From positions 1,674,001 through 1,738,000 of the forward strand of contig CM066293.1 in assembly GCA_033816765.1 (NCBI GenBank): a DNA stretch of 64,000 nt. Reading direction: 5' to 3'. A program made the position numbers and the translations under genes. The notes beneath the pieces were generated by a model. It searched no databases, had not been told where the DNA came from, and saw nothing but the letters and a program-made list of their open reading frames with translations. Origin of the DNA: Nothopassalora personata. Lineage: Eukaryota > Ascomycota > Dothideomycetes > Mycosphaerellales > Mycosphaerellaceae. Shown here one piece after another: positions 28,601-37,213 of this stretch (the stretch's first letter is position 1; every line of letters starts with the position of its first letter).

Positions 28601-30471
28601 GTCGCACGAACAAGAGTACGAACATCCAATACCCAGGGCTGTTGAAACCCTTGCCAGTTCCCTTTGCAGCATGGGAGGATGTTGCGATGGATTTCGTGAC
28701 TCATCTGCCACCAGGCAAGAGTGCGCTGGATGGGCAAACGTACGAAGATGCCCTGACCGTCACATGCCGACTTACCAAGGAGAAACACATGATCCCAGTT
28801 CAATCGATGACTGCAGAGCACACAGCCCTCGTGTACCTGCGATATGTGTTCAGCAGGCATGGACTCCCGAAGAGCATTGTCTCTGACCGTGGCACACAAT
28901 GGGTGTCCGCATTCTGGAGACGTCTCTGCGCCCTGTTGGGAATCAAGCAGAAGCTTTCGTCAGCATATCACCCTGAGACTGATGGACAGTCCGAGAACAC
29001 GAACAAGGCTATGGAGCAGTATTGGCGCATGTTTGTCAACTACGCTCAGGATGACTGGCCAGACTGGACTCCCCTCGCTGAGTTCACAGCCAACAATGCC
29101 GTGTCAGCTACAACAGGTGTATCGCCGTTCTATGCTAACACTGGCCGCAACCCAAGGTTCTCTGAACTCGAGCTGGATCTTCCAATGCCACTCATGCCCC
29201 ACAAGCAACGCTTGGATGCTGAAGCAGCGGATCGCTTTGCAACAAAGATGCACGACATGCAGCAATATCTTCGCCAACAGATGGCTCTCGCCCAAGCCGT
29301 GCAAGCCGAGTATGCTAATCAGAACCGCACACCAGTGCCGCTCTACAAGGAAGGCGATGAGGTGTGGATTAGCACCGAGAACTGGACCATGGAGAGACCT
29401 TCACGAAAGATGGATGTCAGGTGGTCGGGCCCGCACGTGATCACGGAGGTGCTTCCGGGCAATGCTTACAAAGTGGATCTCCCACCCACCATGAATATCG
29501 ACAACCACTTTCATTCGCACCTTCTTGCACCAGTACACCCGCCAGTCCAGGGACAAGTACAACCAGCTCCTCCGCCGATTCGCATTGTCGACGATGAACA
29601 GCACGAGACCGACCCCGCCGAACCCGACCACTGGGAAGTTGAGCAAATCCTGGATTGCAAGAAGAGATGGCCGTGCGGACGCGCACCAGCAGGAGGGAAG
29701 CAGCCGTATTGGGAATACTTGGTGAAGTACGTTGGATACAATCGGCCATCCTATGAAGCTGCGGATCAGGTTATTGAGGGTGCCGCCGCCTCTGTGGCCG
29801 ACTTTCACCACAACCACCCGCGAGCGACCAAACCACCTGGTTTTCAACCACCTGCAGACTGGGTTGCAAATGAGAATGCCACAGGCATGCGAGTAGCACG
29901 CACAGCACCCACGTCGTCAGCAGCGATGACTCTGATGCCGGTGGGACCAGGCCTCCGGACTTGTGAGAAAGAGAGCGATACGCGTCGCGATAACGATCCT
30001 TCTCGACAAGCAGACCGAGTCCCTGAAGCTGAGCGCTTGCGTGGCGCGAGTCACAATGGCAGCAACACTGCCGATGGTCATCAGAACACAGTGTGCAGCC
30101 GCCTAGATGGCGCGAGTCACTATGGCACAGGGCGCCTGTGCGACGAGCTCAGTACACACACCGAAGAGGACACCGTCCGGACAGTAACTGAGGTTGCTGT
30201 GCCGTGTCGCCGCGACAACCCACCTGCGTTACGTAGCATCATGGATGGTCACGAGGTGGGTACAACGACAGTGGTTACGAATGACGATGAGATGGACGTA
30301 ATAGATAACGACCTGATGGATGATGAGACATTTGCAATGGCAATGATGGATGTGAGAGAAAAGAGTGCTCCGGAGCGCACTCTGAAAGGGGGGGGGGTAG
30401 TGTCACCGTACCGGCGCCCATCATTCACTTGGACCCGCGCGCACGTGCGTGGATCCCGCGCGCGCCGCTGA
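25585..30471 (+). CDS. pol: E2 Pol polyprotein (PR-RT-RH-IN-chromodomain)
   Basis: 1,628 codons from 25585; no ATG here (GTG), and the frame is open upstream into gag, so it is made as Gag-Pol by -1 frameshift. The protease has SFHDDGANSTYF with D-D-G instead of D-S/T-G, then YDVILGRPWH. RT: LRVCVDYRALNAI, active site YLDD (about 551-554), FTGFANFYRRF. RNase H: ETDASDYVTAAVLSQ, SDHKNLEWF. Integrase: HDHAVAGH, CRICRTNK zinc motif; D,D,E core MDFVTHLPP, SDRGTQW, SENTNK. Chromodomain-like region WEVEQILDCKKRW to YLVKYVGYN (about 1349-1405). A 200-residue tail without domains follows, and the stop codon lies 71 bp inside the 3' LTR. Confidence 0.93.
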   Translation: MSATHSGRDESVRELRDHEHEKEPPDRGKNLSISAHSLLAANHSVDEHNPVIASHLVIPCIVNGKIPAQSFHDDGANSTYFDIDFAHKNDLDLVELPNPMGLMLADGQPASELITHKTTAQIQIGNHVETRVGYCTSLEYDVILGRPWHDEHQPVFHYASGTMTLFSQYCRENCIHGDEPVCVQSINDKGVTPVGILQIEIPVPESSPASTGYVKPYVEDEEPAVVQETHSTKAAMRHAPPVEMQDESEPSHHVRQPLPADSPETLKRPARRTDKKASVQPEPEIDIQPITAEALRRMSRRKGFKGCEIHMMWMFDPKEDLDRQVARDPLSACALNASAISADDYQRFMNPKDKDQDPIPLLPPEFREMARLFSRKEADKVPPRRPGVDHEIKLKAGQTPPFRRPYSFSARENEVIKKWLDDQLEKGAIQRSVSPAAAPVLIVKKPGGGLRVCVDYRALNAITTKSRYPIPLFQETLDRIAGAQWFTKLDVIAAFNRIRIAAGDEWKTAFTTRYGQCECVVMPFGLCNAPGTFQSFINDTLREFLDDFVSCYLDDALVFSKTREEHVEHVMKVLKRLDKAGLQLDIDKCEFFRHETTYLGVIITNEGIKMDPKKIECVKNWPTPANVTDILSFTGFANFYRRFIKNFSKICLPMTKLTRKNVPWEWSEACQKSFDALKQAFIDAPTLKHFYPGRETILETDASDYVTAAVLSQRNENGVLHPIAYMSKKMDPQQCNYDIYDKELLAIVQAFEEWRPELTVNEFGTDDYENLPDPESAEDKPTLVYSDHKNLEWFMSTKQLNRRQARWAEFLSQFFFKIVYRPGVQGTKPDSLTRRSQDLPIHGDLSDPRNQQQHQVLLGPDRILNLSSSRVLNISANDVVTPLTTAIRELYAQPETEEAVRQLENDLPCSLLRKHRLDDRHAVPVGGMIYMKNVYGGYSLFVPPESEEALDDGEVPVRTRITQAFHDHAVAGHIGDEKTYELVARNYVWPGMARFVKSYVRACRICRTNKSTNIQYPGLLKPLPVPFAAWEDVAMDFVTHLPPGKSALDGQTYEDALTVTCRLTKEKHMIPVQSMTAEHTALVYLRYVFSRHGLPKSIVSDRGTQWVSAFWRRLCALLGIKQKLSSAYHPETDGQSENTNKAMEQYWRMFVNYAQDDWPDWTPLAEFTANNAVSATTGVSPFYANTGRNPRFSELELDLPMPLMPHKQRLDAEAADRFATKMHDMQQYLRQQMALAQAVQAEYANQNRTPVPLYKEGDEVWISTENWTMERPSRKMDVRWSGPHVITEVLPGNAYKVDLPPTMNIDNHFHSHLLAPVHPPVQGQVQPAPPPIRIVDDEQHETDPAEPDHWEVEQILDCKKRWPCGRAPAGGKQPYWEYLVKYVGYNRPSYEAADQVIEGAAASVADFHHNHPRATKPPGFQPPADWVANENATGMRVARTAPTSSAAMTLMPVGPGLRTCEKESDTRRDNDPSRQADRVPEAERLRGASHNGSNTADGHQNTVCSRLDGASHYGTGRLCDELSTHTEEDTVRTVTEVAVPCRRDNPPALRSIMDGHEVGTTTVVTNDDEMDVIDNDLMDDETFAMAMMDVREKSAPERTLKGGGVVSPYRRPSFTWTRAHVRGSRARR

Positions 30472-30592
30472 CTAAGCCGGCCCGAGGGCTTGGCGCGTGT
30501 ATATCTACCTCGCGCCCTCCGCGCCTCTCTTAGATAGACCGTCTATTCGACTTGTACCTTATCCGACCACGTGCTTGCACCTGCTTGTGACA
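30401..30592 (+). repeat. E2 3' LTR
   Basis: 192 bp, appears identical to 23175-23366; preceded by the polypurine tract GAAAGGGGGGGGGGTAG (30384-30400). Confidence 0.93.
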
Positions 30593-32518
30593 CTAACATA
30601 AGAGAATTAAATAACATCGTACGGATATTAGGCAATAAGGACAAGCAATTCCCTATATCGTAAGGAAAATACTAGGTACTAAGGGATCGAGAAGAAGAAT
30701 GTATACGATAACATTACGACGGACTAACTTATAGACACCCTAGAACTTTAAAGACAATAGACCTAATACAACGCAGTTTCTCATTCCTATAGATAAGACT
30801 TAAGGTGTTACGCTACATTAAACAATACGTACACTACTAACGAAACAAGGCTACGAGACACGTAAAATACGGTTACCTACAGTTTAGGACACTACCGACG
30901 AAACCATAGGACGAAGTTATAATGGACTTTATTACGAAACTCCTACCGTTAAAAGACTAAGTTACGGAACAACTATACGACATAATACTAGTTATAGTCA
31001 ATAGGCTTATAAAATACGTACACTTTATTCCTACGTTAGAAACATACAATATAGAGTAGCTCGGATACCTTATACTAGATAGACTTATCCGATATTACGG
31101 ATTCCCTTAAGCGTTTATAACGGACAGGGATAAGCTATTTACATTAAACTATTAGAAAACGCTTATAGGAACGATCGGAATTAAATATAAGCTATTAACG
31201 GCATATTATCTAGAAATAGACGGATAAACTAAGAGAATAAATTAAACGCTAGAATAATACTTACGACACTACATTAACTACGTATAAGACAACTAGGTTT
31301 TATTACTGCTAATAGCGTAGATCGCACTAAATAACTATAAATCGGAGACAATTTTAATAATGCTATTCTATACGAACTTTAGTAAAGATCCTAACCTATT
31401 TGGAACACCTAGATCCTATCTATAGGCCGAGAGAGTAATCGTAACGACGGATACTCTTAAGGAAGTATATAAAGAAACACGTAAGGCGATCGAAGATATA
31501 TAACAACTATTGTCTTAATAACGGTAAGACACGAGAGAAATAGCACCTCTACTAAAAGAGGGGGATAAGGTCTATCTCCTTATAAAAAACTTAAGAATAA
31601 GAAGATAGACTAAGAAACTAGATTACGTTAAGGTTAGACTATTTTTAGTTAAGAAAGTTATTAGACTAGTTAACTACCGCCTACGACTACTACCTAACGC
31701 AAAAATCCACCTAATCTTCTATATCTCTAAACTAGAACCTATAGACGCCGAAACACCTTACTAAGAGAGCTTCTATTTCGAACTAGAAGTAGGAAACGAA
31801 TTCGAAGTCGAAAGAATCCTAGATAAAAGAGGTTAGCGATACCTTATTAAATAGAAAGGATACGACGAATTAGAAAATACCTAGGAACTAGAGAAGAACC
31901 TACATAACTGTTAGTAAAAGGTCTAATAGTTCCTAAAGAAAAGGACCTACGTAGCTACCTAGTAGAACTAGAAGGAACGGAGAAATCGATCGCGTTATTA
32001 ATAAAGTCGATCGAGGACTACACCGTAGGGGATAGACTAATAGTCGCATCCGCGGTAGGACAATCGATATTTTTAATCTCGCCGGAGGCTTCTATCTTAG
32101 CCTCTAAATAAAGCGCCTTCTTACGCGCGCGCTCCTCCGCTTAGCGAAGTATTACCTTATTACGTATTAACCGCGCTAGGACTTCCGTAAGGTCCTCCTT
32201 ATCCTTTTTAACCTTTTTCTTATACTCCTTACGAGTCTTATTAAGAGACCCCTAGGACAGGTTTACGCATTTACGCCTACGACGAATATACTCCGAGCAC
32301 CGAAGACGGAAGTTTCCCTCTATAGTAACATAAGAAAGCCCGTTAAGAAAACAATAATCGTAGGTAAGATCTACTAGACGGCCGTGTTCGTTAATCTCCT
32401 TTACTAGCCGAAGACGATTCTTAGAAGATAAAGAAGACATCGTTACTAACTCGAGAGGAGGGGCTATTATATTATCTTATATAAGCTTCGGGACGAAGCT
32501 AGGCCGGAAGGGAGATAG
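30593..32518 (+). pseudogene. E5: Gypsy pol 3' half, RIP-mutated
   Basis: Plus-strand translation with many stops gives a Gypsy integrase: MDFITKLLPLKD (first Asp), FITDRDKLF (second Asp), YYLEIDG.TKRIN.TLE.YL (Glu), then KEGDKVYLLIKNL and a chromodomain FEVERILDKRG.RYLIK.KGYDELENT.ELEKNL at 31798-31920, where dots are TAG stops at Trp/Gln positions, the signature of C-to-T changes on both strands. The 5' part (gag, protease, RT, 5' LTR) is missing at the E2 border. Confidence 0.82.
32000..32440 (-). pseudogene. Antisense ORF relic in the E5 3' region
   Basis: Minus-strand frame, open 32252-32440 from an ATG (MSSLSSKNRLRLVKEINEHG), continues with stops to about 32000. Contains DLTYDYCFLNG, RLRCSEYIRRRRKCVNLS (a C-x2-[C]-x5-C-like basic cluster, one Cys apparently lost) and a charged coiled-coil stretch (KTRKEYKKKVKKDKED). 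It lies between the chromodomain and 3' LTR, opposite to pol. I recall similar small proteins annotated beside fungal Gypsy elements, but this needs a search. Confidence 0.45.
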
Positions 32519-32920
32519 TGTTACGGTTCGGGTTAAGCTACGACGGCATATATAGCTATTAGCCAATAAGATTACGTACGCTACACGAGATTACTTACTT
32601 ACTAGTAACTTAGTAATTTAAGATTACTCGCTTACTAGTAACTCGGTAATTCGAGATTACTCGCTTACTAGTAATTGAGTAATCGGACGAAATACGACTA
32701 CGAGTCTCCTTTATATTTAGGAACGCTAAGGACCCCGTATAGTTTCGAGGCGTTTAACTTACTATTTAATATTACTGTTTAGAATACACTATAACCTAAC
32801 CTCTACCTTACTACTACTTAGTCTTTATAAGATAAGACAGCTACTGCTTTATTACTTTCCCTCGACTTCCTATCGGCCCGAGAACAAACCCGATTAAGCG
32901 TATCTTCTTAACTTGTAATA
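32519..32920 (+). repeat. E5 3' LTR (proposed)
   Basis: About 402 bp from TGTTACGG to TTGTAATA (RIPed GTAACA). Contains three tandem units of about 33 bp (32587-32687, core CTTACTAGTAA). Only one copy is present, so ends are inferred from the TGTTAC/GTAACA termini and from where E0 sequence resumes. Confidence 0.6.
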
Positions 32921-33513
32921 TTATTAGGTTATACTAAACCTAATAGAAGGTAACTTCTTCGTCCGGGATAGTATCTTTATTACTAGCTATAAGCTAGAAG
33001 CTCTTAATAGGCTGTCCTATCTACTCTCCCTAAGCAACCTACTTGCCTATAGGGATATAATACTACGTGTTCTATAGGAAATCCTTATTAAAAGTTATAT
33101 AGGGGGTGTAGGTTATCTTATAGACCTATTTGCCTTTCTCCTACTATAGCTTCTATAGTAGGTAGTTAATTGATAAACTACCCTAGAATCCTATATACTA
33201 TTATATATCTTCTTTTACGGAGAACTTTTTAGACTCGTATAATTATTTTTATACTTATATACTTTATGTCTAAACCTTCTTATATTCCTTAAGTTTATCT
33301 CTTTAATATTAATGCCTAGGTTCTTCTTAAAGTCCTTCTATAGCATATTCTTTATTATTAAGTTAAATAGGCGGTTTGTAATGTAGTATATAAAATCTAT
33401 AGCTAGGGGCTAGAGGTTCTATAGTAAGCTAGAGTCTATAAGTATAGCTCTAGCCTTATTAATAATAACTTTATTAGAAGCTTTAGTAATTCTATTCTAC
33501 TTAGGAGTATATA
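32921..33513 (-). pseudogene. E0 Copia: integrase C-part relic
   Basis: Minus-strand reading gives RITKASNKVIINKARAILID, LAIDFIYYITNRLFN and NLRNIRRFRHKVYKYK, the Copia integrase C-part. It covers the same region as the A fragment at 22427-23174 but differs strongly, which shows that two Copia families are present. Continues at 47697 across E4. Confidence 0.72.
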
Positions 33514-33675
33514 TGTAAGGGGCGGGCCCCTATTTCTTAGCATAGGCTACGCCTATGCGTTCGGATTGCTTTCCGACACCTTTTCTTCGGACAGCTTATA
33601 ACTTCTCCTTTCTTCTATATCGAACTTATTACAAACTTCATAGAACTTTAGTGTATACGTCGTTCACCCGTAACA
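33514..33675 (+). repeat. E4 5' LTR
   Basis: 162 bp, TGTAAGGGGC...CCCGTAACA. Contains a 15-bp near-palindrome CATAGGCTACGCCTATG. ATCGAACTTA at 33619-33628 is complementary to the primer site. Confidence 0.9.
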
Positions 33676-34499
33676 TTAAGTTCGATCCATTCGAATTAGC
33701 TAGGCACCTACTATTAAAGGGACGGGATACGTAATGACGTCGCCGGGTAGCGAGAATCCCGGGACTAGTGCCCCGAATGAAAACTTCTAACTTATGCTCT
33801 AGTAACTGTACTAGCGATAGGAAGAGATGTAAGCCGAGTTAATTACGACGCGCGCCGCTTTAAAAGAATCGGAAGACGCTCGACGTTAGTTAACACCTAT
33901 AGTCTCGCTACTAGTTTATAATAAGACGACTACTAGTAACCTAATAAGATAGCTACTATAGACGCTAAACGCCGCCGCGCCCTCGCCGCATACCGGAGAA
34001 GAACCGTCGGGTTCTAGAGGTTAGAACCCCCCTTCCTAGGACGGTAAGGTAGAGACATTCCGCGATTACTTCTTAAGGTTAAAGAGCTCTTTTAGGGTGC
34101 GATCCGCCCTAAAACCGACGCTCTCTAAGGAGTATTACTAGGACGCGATTAACGACACCTTACTAGCGAGGGAGCGTACTAGGATGCGGCACTTCTAGGA
34201 TAAGGGAGACGGCGAACTTAGGAAGGACCCCGTTACTTTCTTTACGCAACTCGATAAAGTCTTCGGTAATAGTAACGAGCGCGCTAAGGCCCTAGAGTAT
34301 CTTACTAAGATTAAACATGCGAACGGTTAACCTTAGTACGATTACTAGATAAAATTCGACGGACTCCTACTAAGCGCCGGCGGAGAGAACTAGAGCGACG
34401 ACGCGAAGATTAGTTACTTACGTAATACCTTCTTGAACCCCGTTCGGATGTACACGGCGGCTATACCGAAGAAGGAGGACTACTACGAGTTTACGGGGG
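33676..34499 (+). pseudogene. E4 primer site and gag N-part relic
   Basis: The primer site TAAGTTCGAT (33677-33686) is complementary to the LTR. A gag-like region follows with stops (for example SFRDYFLRLKSSF-like reading and KDPVTFFTQLDKVFG), continuing past E3 at 41886. Dead by stop codons. Confidence 0.6.
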
Positions 34500-34504
34500 A
34501 GGTC

Positions 34505-34656
34505 TGTCACGAAGCGACACCAGGCACATGTGAATGGACCCTGCAGTGAAAGATCGGCCCGGAACAACGTTGTTCCGGCGCATTTAAATAGCTCGCGCAT
34601 CTCGCGCTCTTCTTCGTAGACTCGTATTGCAACTCGTCTACCAACTGCCCGTCACA
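34505..34656 (+). repeat. E3 5' LTR
   Basis: 152 bp, TGTCACGAAG...CCCGTCACA. Contains the palindrome GGAACAACGTTGTTCC (34560-34575) and a TATA-like TTTAAATAG about 40 nt before GTATTGCAA (34624-34632), the complement of the primer site. Confidence 0.94.
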
Positions 34657-34658
34657 TT

Positions 34659-34667
34659 TTGCAATAC
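34659..34667 (+). other. E3 primer-binding site, self-complementary to LTR
   Basis: TTGCAATAC, 2 nt after the LTR, complements GTATTGCAA at 34624-34632. Confidence 0.72.
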
Positions 34668-34859
34668 CTACCCCAATCAACCAACTGAATAGCCTACAGC
34701 GATCTTGTATCGCGTAGAAGACCCGAACAGACTGACCGACTGACCGACTGACTGAAAGGTGTGCAACAGTCGCACATTTTTCTTCTCGACACGACATACA
34801 GGATCGCAAACAGCACTGTATTGACAGCAGACAAGTCACCAGAGGTACAACACCCTGGT

Positions 34860-37139
34860 ATGAGCGAATTGACCAGACAGACAGTAATCGACCGAGCCCG
34901 AGAAGAATCGCGCGCCGCAATCGCCTCGAACAAGATACAAACGGCACTTAGCAAACACAACTACAGGAGCGACAGCGACAGCGACTTCTCACCTGAAGAG
35001 ACATCTACACCCCGACCCGATATGGACGAGGCCGAACGCGACCGTAGTCGCAGTCGTAGCCGCGAACGCGACCGATTACTAGCAAAGCCCGAGACACGAG
35101 GTTCAGGCTTCTTTGGCCCACAACCACCTTCCTCTAGCATCCATCAACCATTCTCACGACCTAACAAGTCACAGCCTCCGAGTCGCTTACGAGAGGACCT
35201 CGGACTGCATAAAGGCATGCAGCCCACCGTCGAGACAGAAGATGAGAGTTTCAAGTTCACAAGAAAGGAAGATCACAACGCGAAGGTTAGGGTACCACCT
35301 CCAGGGATTGTCAGTGCTCAGAGGTTGGAGCTCCAGAAAGCAGACTTCGCAGCACGAATGAACGAGCTAGGAATGAAAGCCACACCAGCTCAACCGGACC
35401 ACGCTTCCCAATCACAGACTCAGCCTGGCGAGCCAGTCGCTAAGCGCAGATCCCGGTTCGATGATGAGGACGAAGAGATTGCGACTCCGACCAGCCCGGT
35501 GGATCATAGGAGACGTGAGGATGAGCCAGCCGATGCTGGCCTGGATCTCACGCAGTTCTACGGAGAGGATGACAACCCTAAGGACCCCGACTTCCAGGTC
35601 GCCAACCCTGAGGAGTTGACAGCGAAGGTGACGTCCTCCTCAGGCAAGTGGTTCAAGAGATTAAAAGCTGTTCAGCGTGCGCTCACACTCGCACCTAACT
35701 GGGAGAAGCACTTTGATGAAGAAGCTGAGAAGATCGAAGAGCTAGAAGCAGAAGTGGAGAGGCTCGAAGCACGAGCAGACGGATACAAGACTGAACGAGA
35801 TACTGCTCGAGAAGAGGCCGACCTAGCACAGGCCGACATCGAGAAGCTACGCAACGACCTCACTACTCTCCGTAACGAGCTGAGCCGGACCAAGCGCCAG
35901 GTGACAATCGCACAGACTGCTGAGGGCACAGGTAACGGCGACCTGCTCGAACAGCTCCGACAGGCTAAGGAAGACTTGGCCTCAGCTGAAGACGACATCA
36001 CCAAGTTCCAGCAAGCTAGAAAGGAGGATCGTGCACGCATTCAGCAACTTGAACAGGAAGCAGCGATGCCACGACCACAGACACGCCAGTCCCGATTTGA
36101 CGCTGATGCACGCGACTTCGTCCCTAACGACAACAGATTCACACCAGGACCACAAGGTCAAGGAACCAACGGACGATTCGAAACACCCGGCGCCGGGACT
36201 ACCACCACGAATGGCGGATTCTTCAACACCCGCATCAAGGACCCAGAGGTCTTCAAGGGAGACCGCAGCAAGTACGAGCGCTTCAAGACTGTGGCTCGGG
36301 CAAAGCTGAACCAAGCCTATGTGAAGCAAGGTGCCAGCTATGAAGACATGATCGAATTTATGCTAGGCGTGACTGAAGAACTGCCATTCGACAGCATCCT
36401 GGCTATGAAGGACACCTGGACTTCCATAGATGACCTGTGGGAGCAGTTCGATGCTGAATTCGGTGAAGCGGACGCGCAGTTCACTGCCCAAGGTCAGCTG
36501 GAGACCTTGAGACAGGGAACCATGACCTTCGCGGAAGTGTCGACGAAGTACCGCACCCTCTGTGCAAAGGCCAAGGTCCAACCTAAGGCCTCGGTCCTGT
36601 ACACGAAGCTGGCTAAGAGATGGGCTGAGACTCTTGCCCGCGATCGGACTGACCCCGATTTCAACCACTTCTGCCAAATTGCACGCGGCATCGAGCAGAG
36701 CTGGAATGTTGGCAAGGAAGTTAGCGCCGCTTACAACCATGGCGGCGGAGGCAACAAAGACAAGGATAAGGACGGCAACGCAGATTCCGGTAGCAGTTCG
36801 ACTCGTGGCCGTGGCAGCACCCGAGGTCGTGGTGGAGGCCGCGGAGGCAGGGCACTAGCTGTCCGCCAAATCCCTCGCAAGTACGACCGTCCGTACTGCA
36901 GCTCAGCGGACAAGGACCGTTACATTCGTGAGAACCGTTGCTTCAAGTGTCACGAGCTCGGCCACCGAGGCGAGGACGCCGCCTGCATCCTCAACTCCAA
37001 GGCACGCGGTCGGTACGAATATGCTGATGTGCCCCGCGAGATTCGACTAAACGCAATGGATACCGAGCCAGCGCAGATTGAGGCAGCACCTGTGGCCGGA
37101 CTCCTCACTGAGAAGGCACACAACGAGGAGGGAAACTAA
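34860..37139 (+). CDS. gag: E3 Gag
   Basis: The first in-frame ATG is at 34860 (MSELTRQTVIDRAREESRA), giving 759 residues. N-terminal RS/RD-rich region (DRSRSRSRERDR), acidic linker, coiled coil near 305-400 (EKIEELEAEVERLEARADG), capsid-like domain (FKGDRSKYERFKTVARAKLN to FNHFCQIARGIEQSW), an RGRG-rich basic patch (STRGRGSTRGRGGGRGGR) and the zinc knuckle CFKCHELGHRGEDAAC (C-x2-C-x4-H-x6-C) near 694. Ends EEGN-stop at the slippery site. The RGG patch suggests strong RNA binding. Confidence 0.93.
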   Translation: MSELTRQTVIDRAREESRAAIASNKIQTALSKHNYRSDSDSDFSPEETSTPRPDMDEAERDRSRSRSRERDRLLAKPETRGSGFFGPQPPSSSIHQPFSRPNKSQPPSRLREDLGLHKGMQPTVETEDESFKFTRKEDHNAKVRVPPPGIVSAQRLELQKADFAARMNELGMKATPAQPDHASQSQTQPGEPVAKRRSRFDDEDEEIATPTSPVDHRRREDEPADAGLDLTQFYGEDDNPKDPDFQVANPEELTAKVTSSSGKWFKRLKAVQRALTLAPNWEKHFDEEAEKIEELEAEVERLEARADGYKTERDTAREEADLAQADIEKLRNDLTTLRNELSRTKRQVTIAQTAEGTGNGDLLEQLRQAKEDLASAEDDITKFQQARKEDRARIQQLEQEAAMPRPQTRQSRFDADARDFVPNDNRFTPGPQGQGTNGRFETPGAGTTTTNGGFFNTRIKDPEVFKGDRSKYERFKTVARAKLNQAYVKQGASYEDMIEFMLGVTEELPFDSILAMKDTWTSIDDLWEQFDAEFGEADAQFTAQGQLETLRQGTMTFAEVSTKYRTLCAKAKVQPKASVLYTKLAKRWAETLARDRTDPDFNHFCQIARGIEQSWNVGKEVSAAYNHGGGGNKDKDKDGNADSGSSSTRGRGSTRGRGGGRGGRALAVRQIPRKYDRPYCSSADKDRYIRENRCFKCHELGHRGEDAACILNSKARGRYEYADVPREIRLNAMDTEPAQIEAAPVAGLLTEKAHNEEGN

Positions 37140-37167
37140 AGGGCTCGTCGAAAGTCGCCGTCGAGCC
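37130..37167 (+). promoter_or_regulatory. E3 -1 frameshift signal between gag and pol
   Basis: G-GGA-AAC at 37130-37136 directly before the gag stop TAA. A stem GGCTCG (37142-37147) pairs with CGAGCC (37162-37167). The -1 frame is open from here without stop into pol (LKGSSKVAVEPRP). Confidence 0.75.
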
Positions 37168-37213
37168 AAGACCTGACAGAAGAACCACGATTGAAGAAAT
37201 AGATGATGATGAC

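Larger units (their letters stand above)
23175..30592 (+). mobile_element. E2: Gypsy chromovirus, unmutated, mismatched flanks
   Basis: 7,418 bp, 192-bp LTRs that look identical, complete gag and pol, so potentially functional. The 5-bp flanks differ (CTGCC left, CTAAC right), and left is Copia A while right is E5, so it does not sit in a simple insertion site. Confidence 0.92.
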
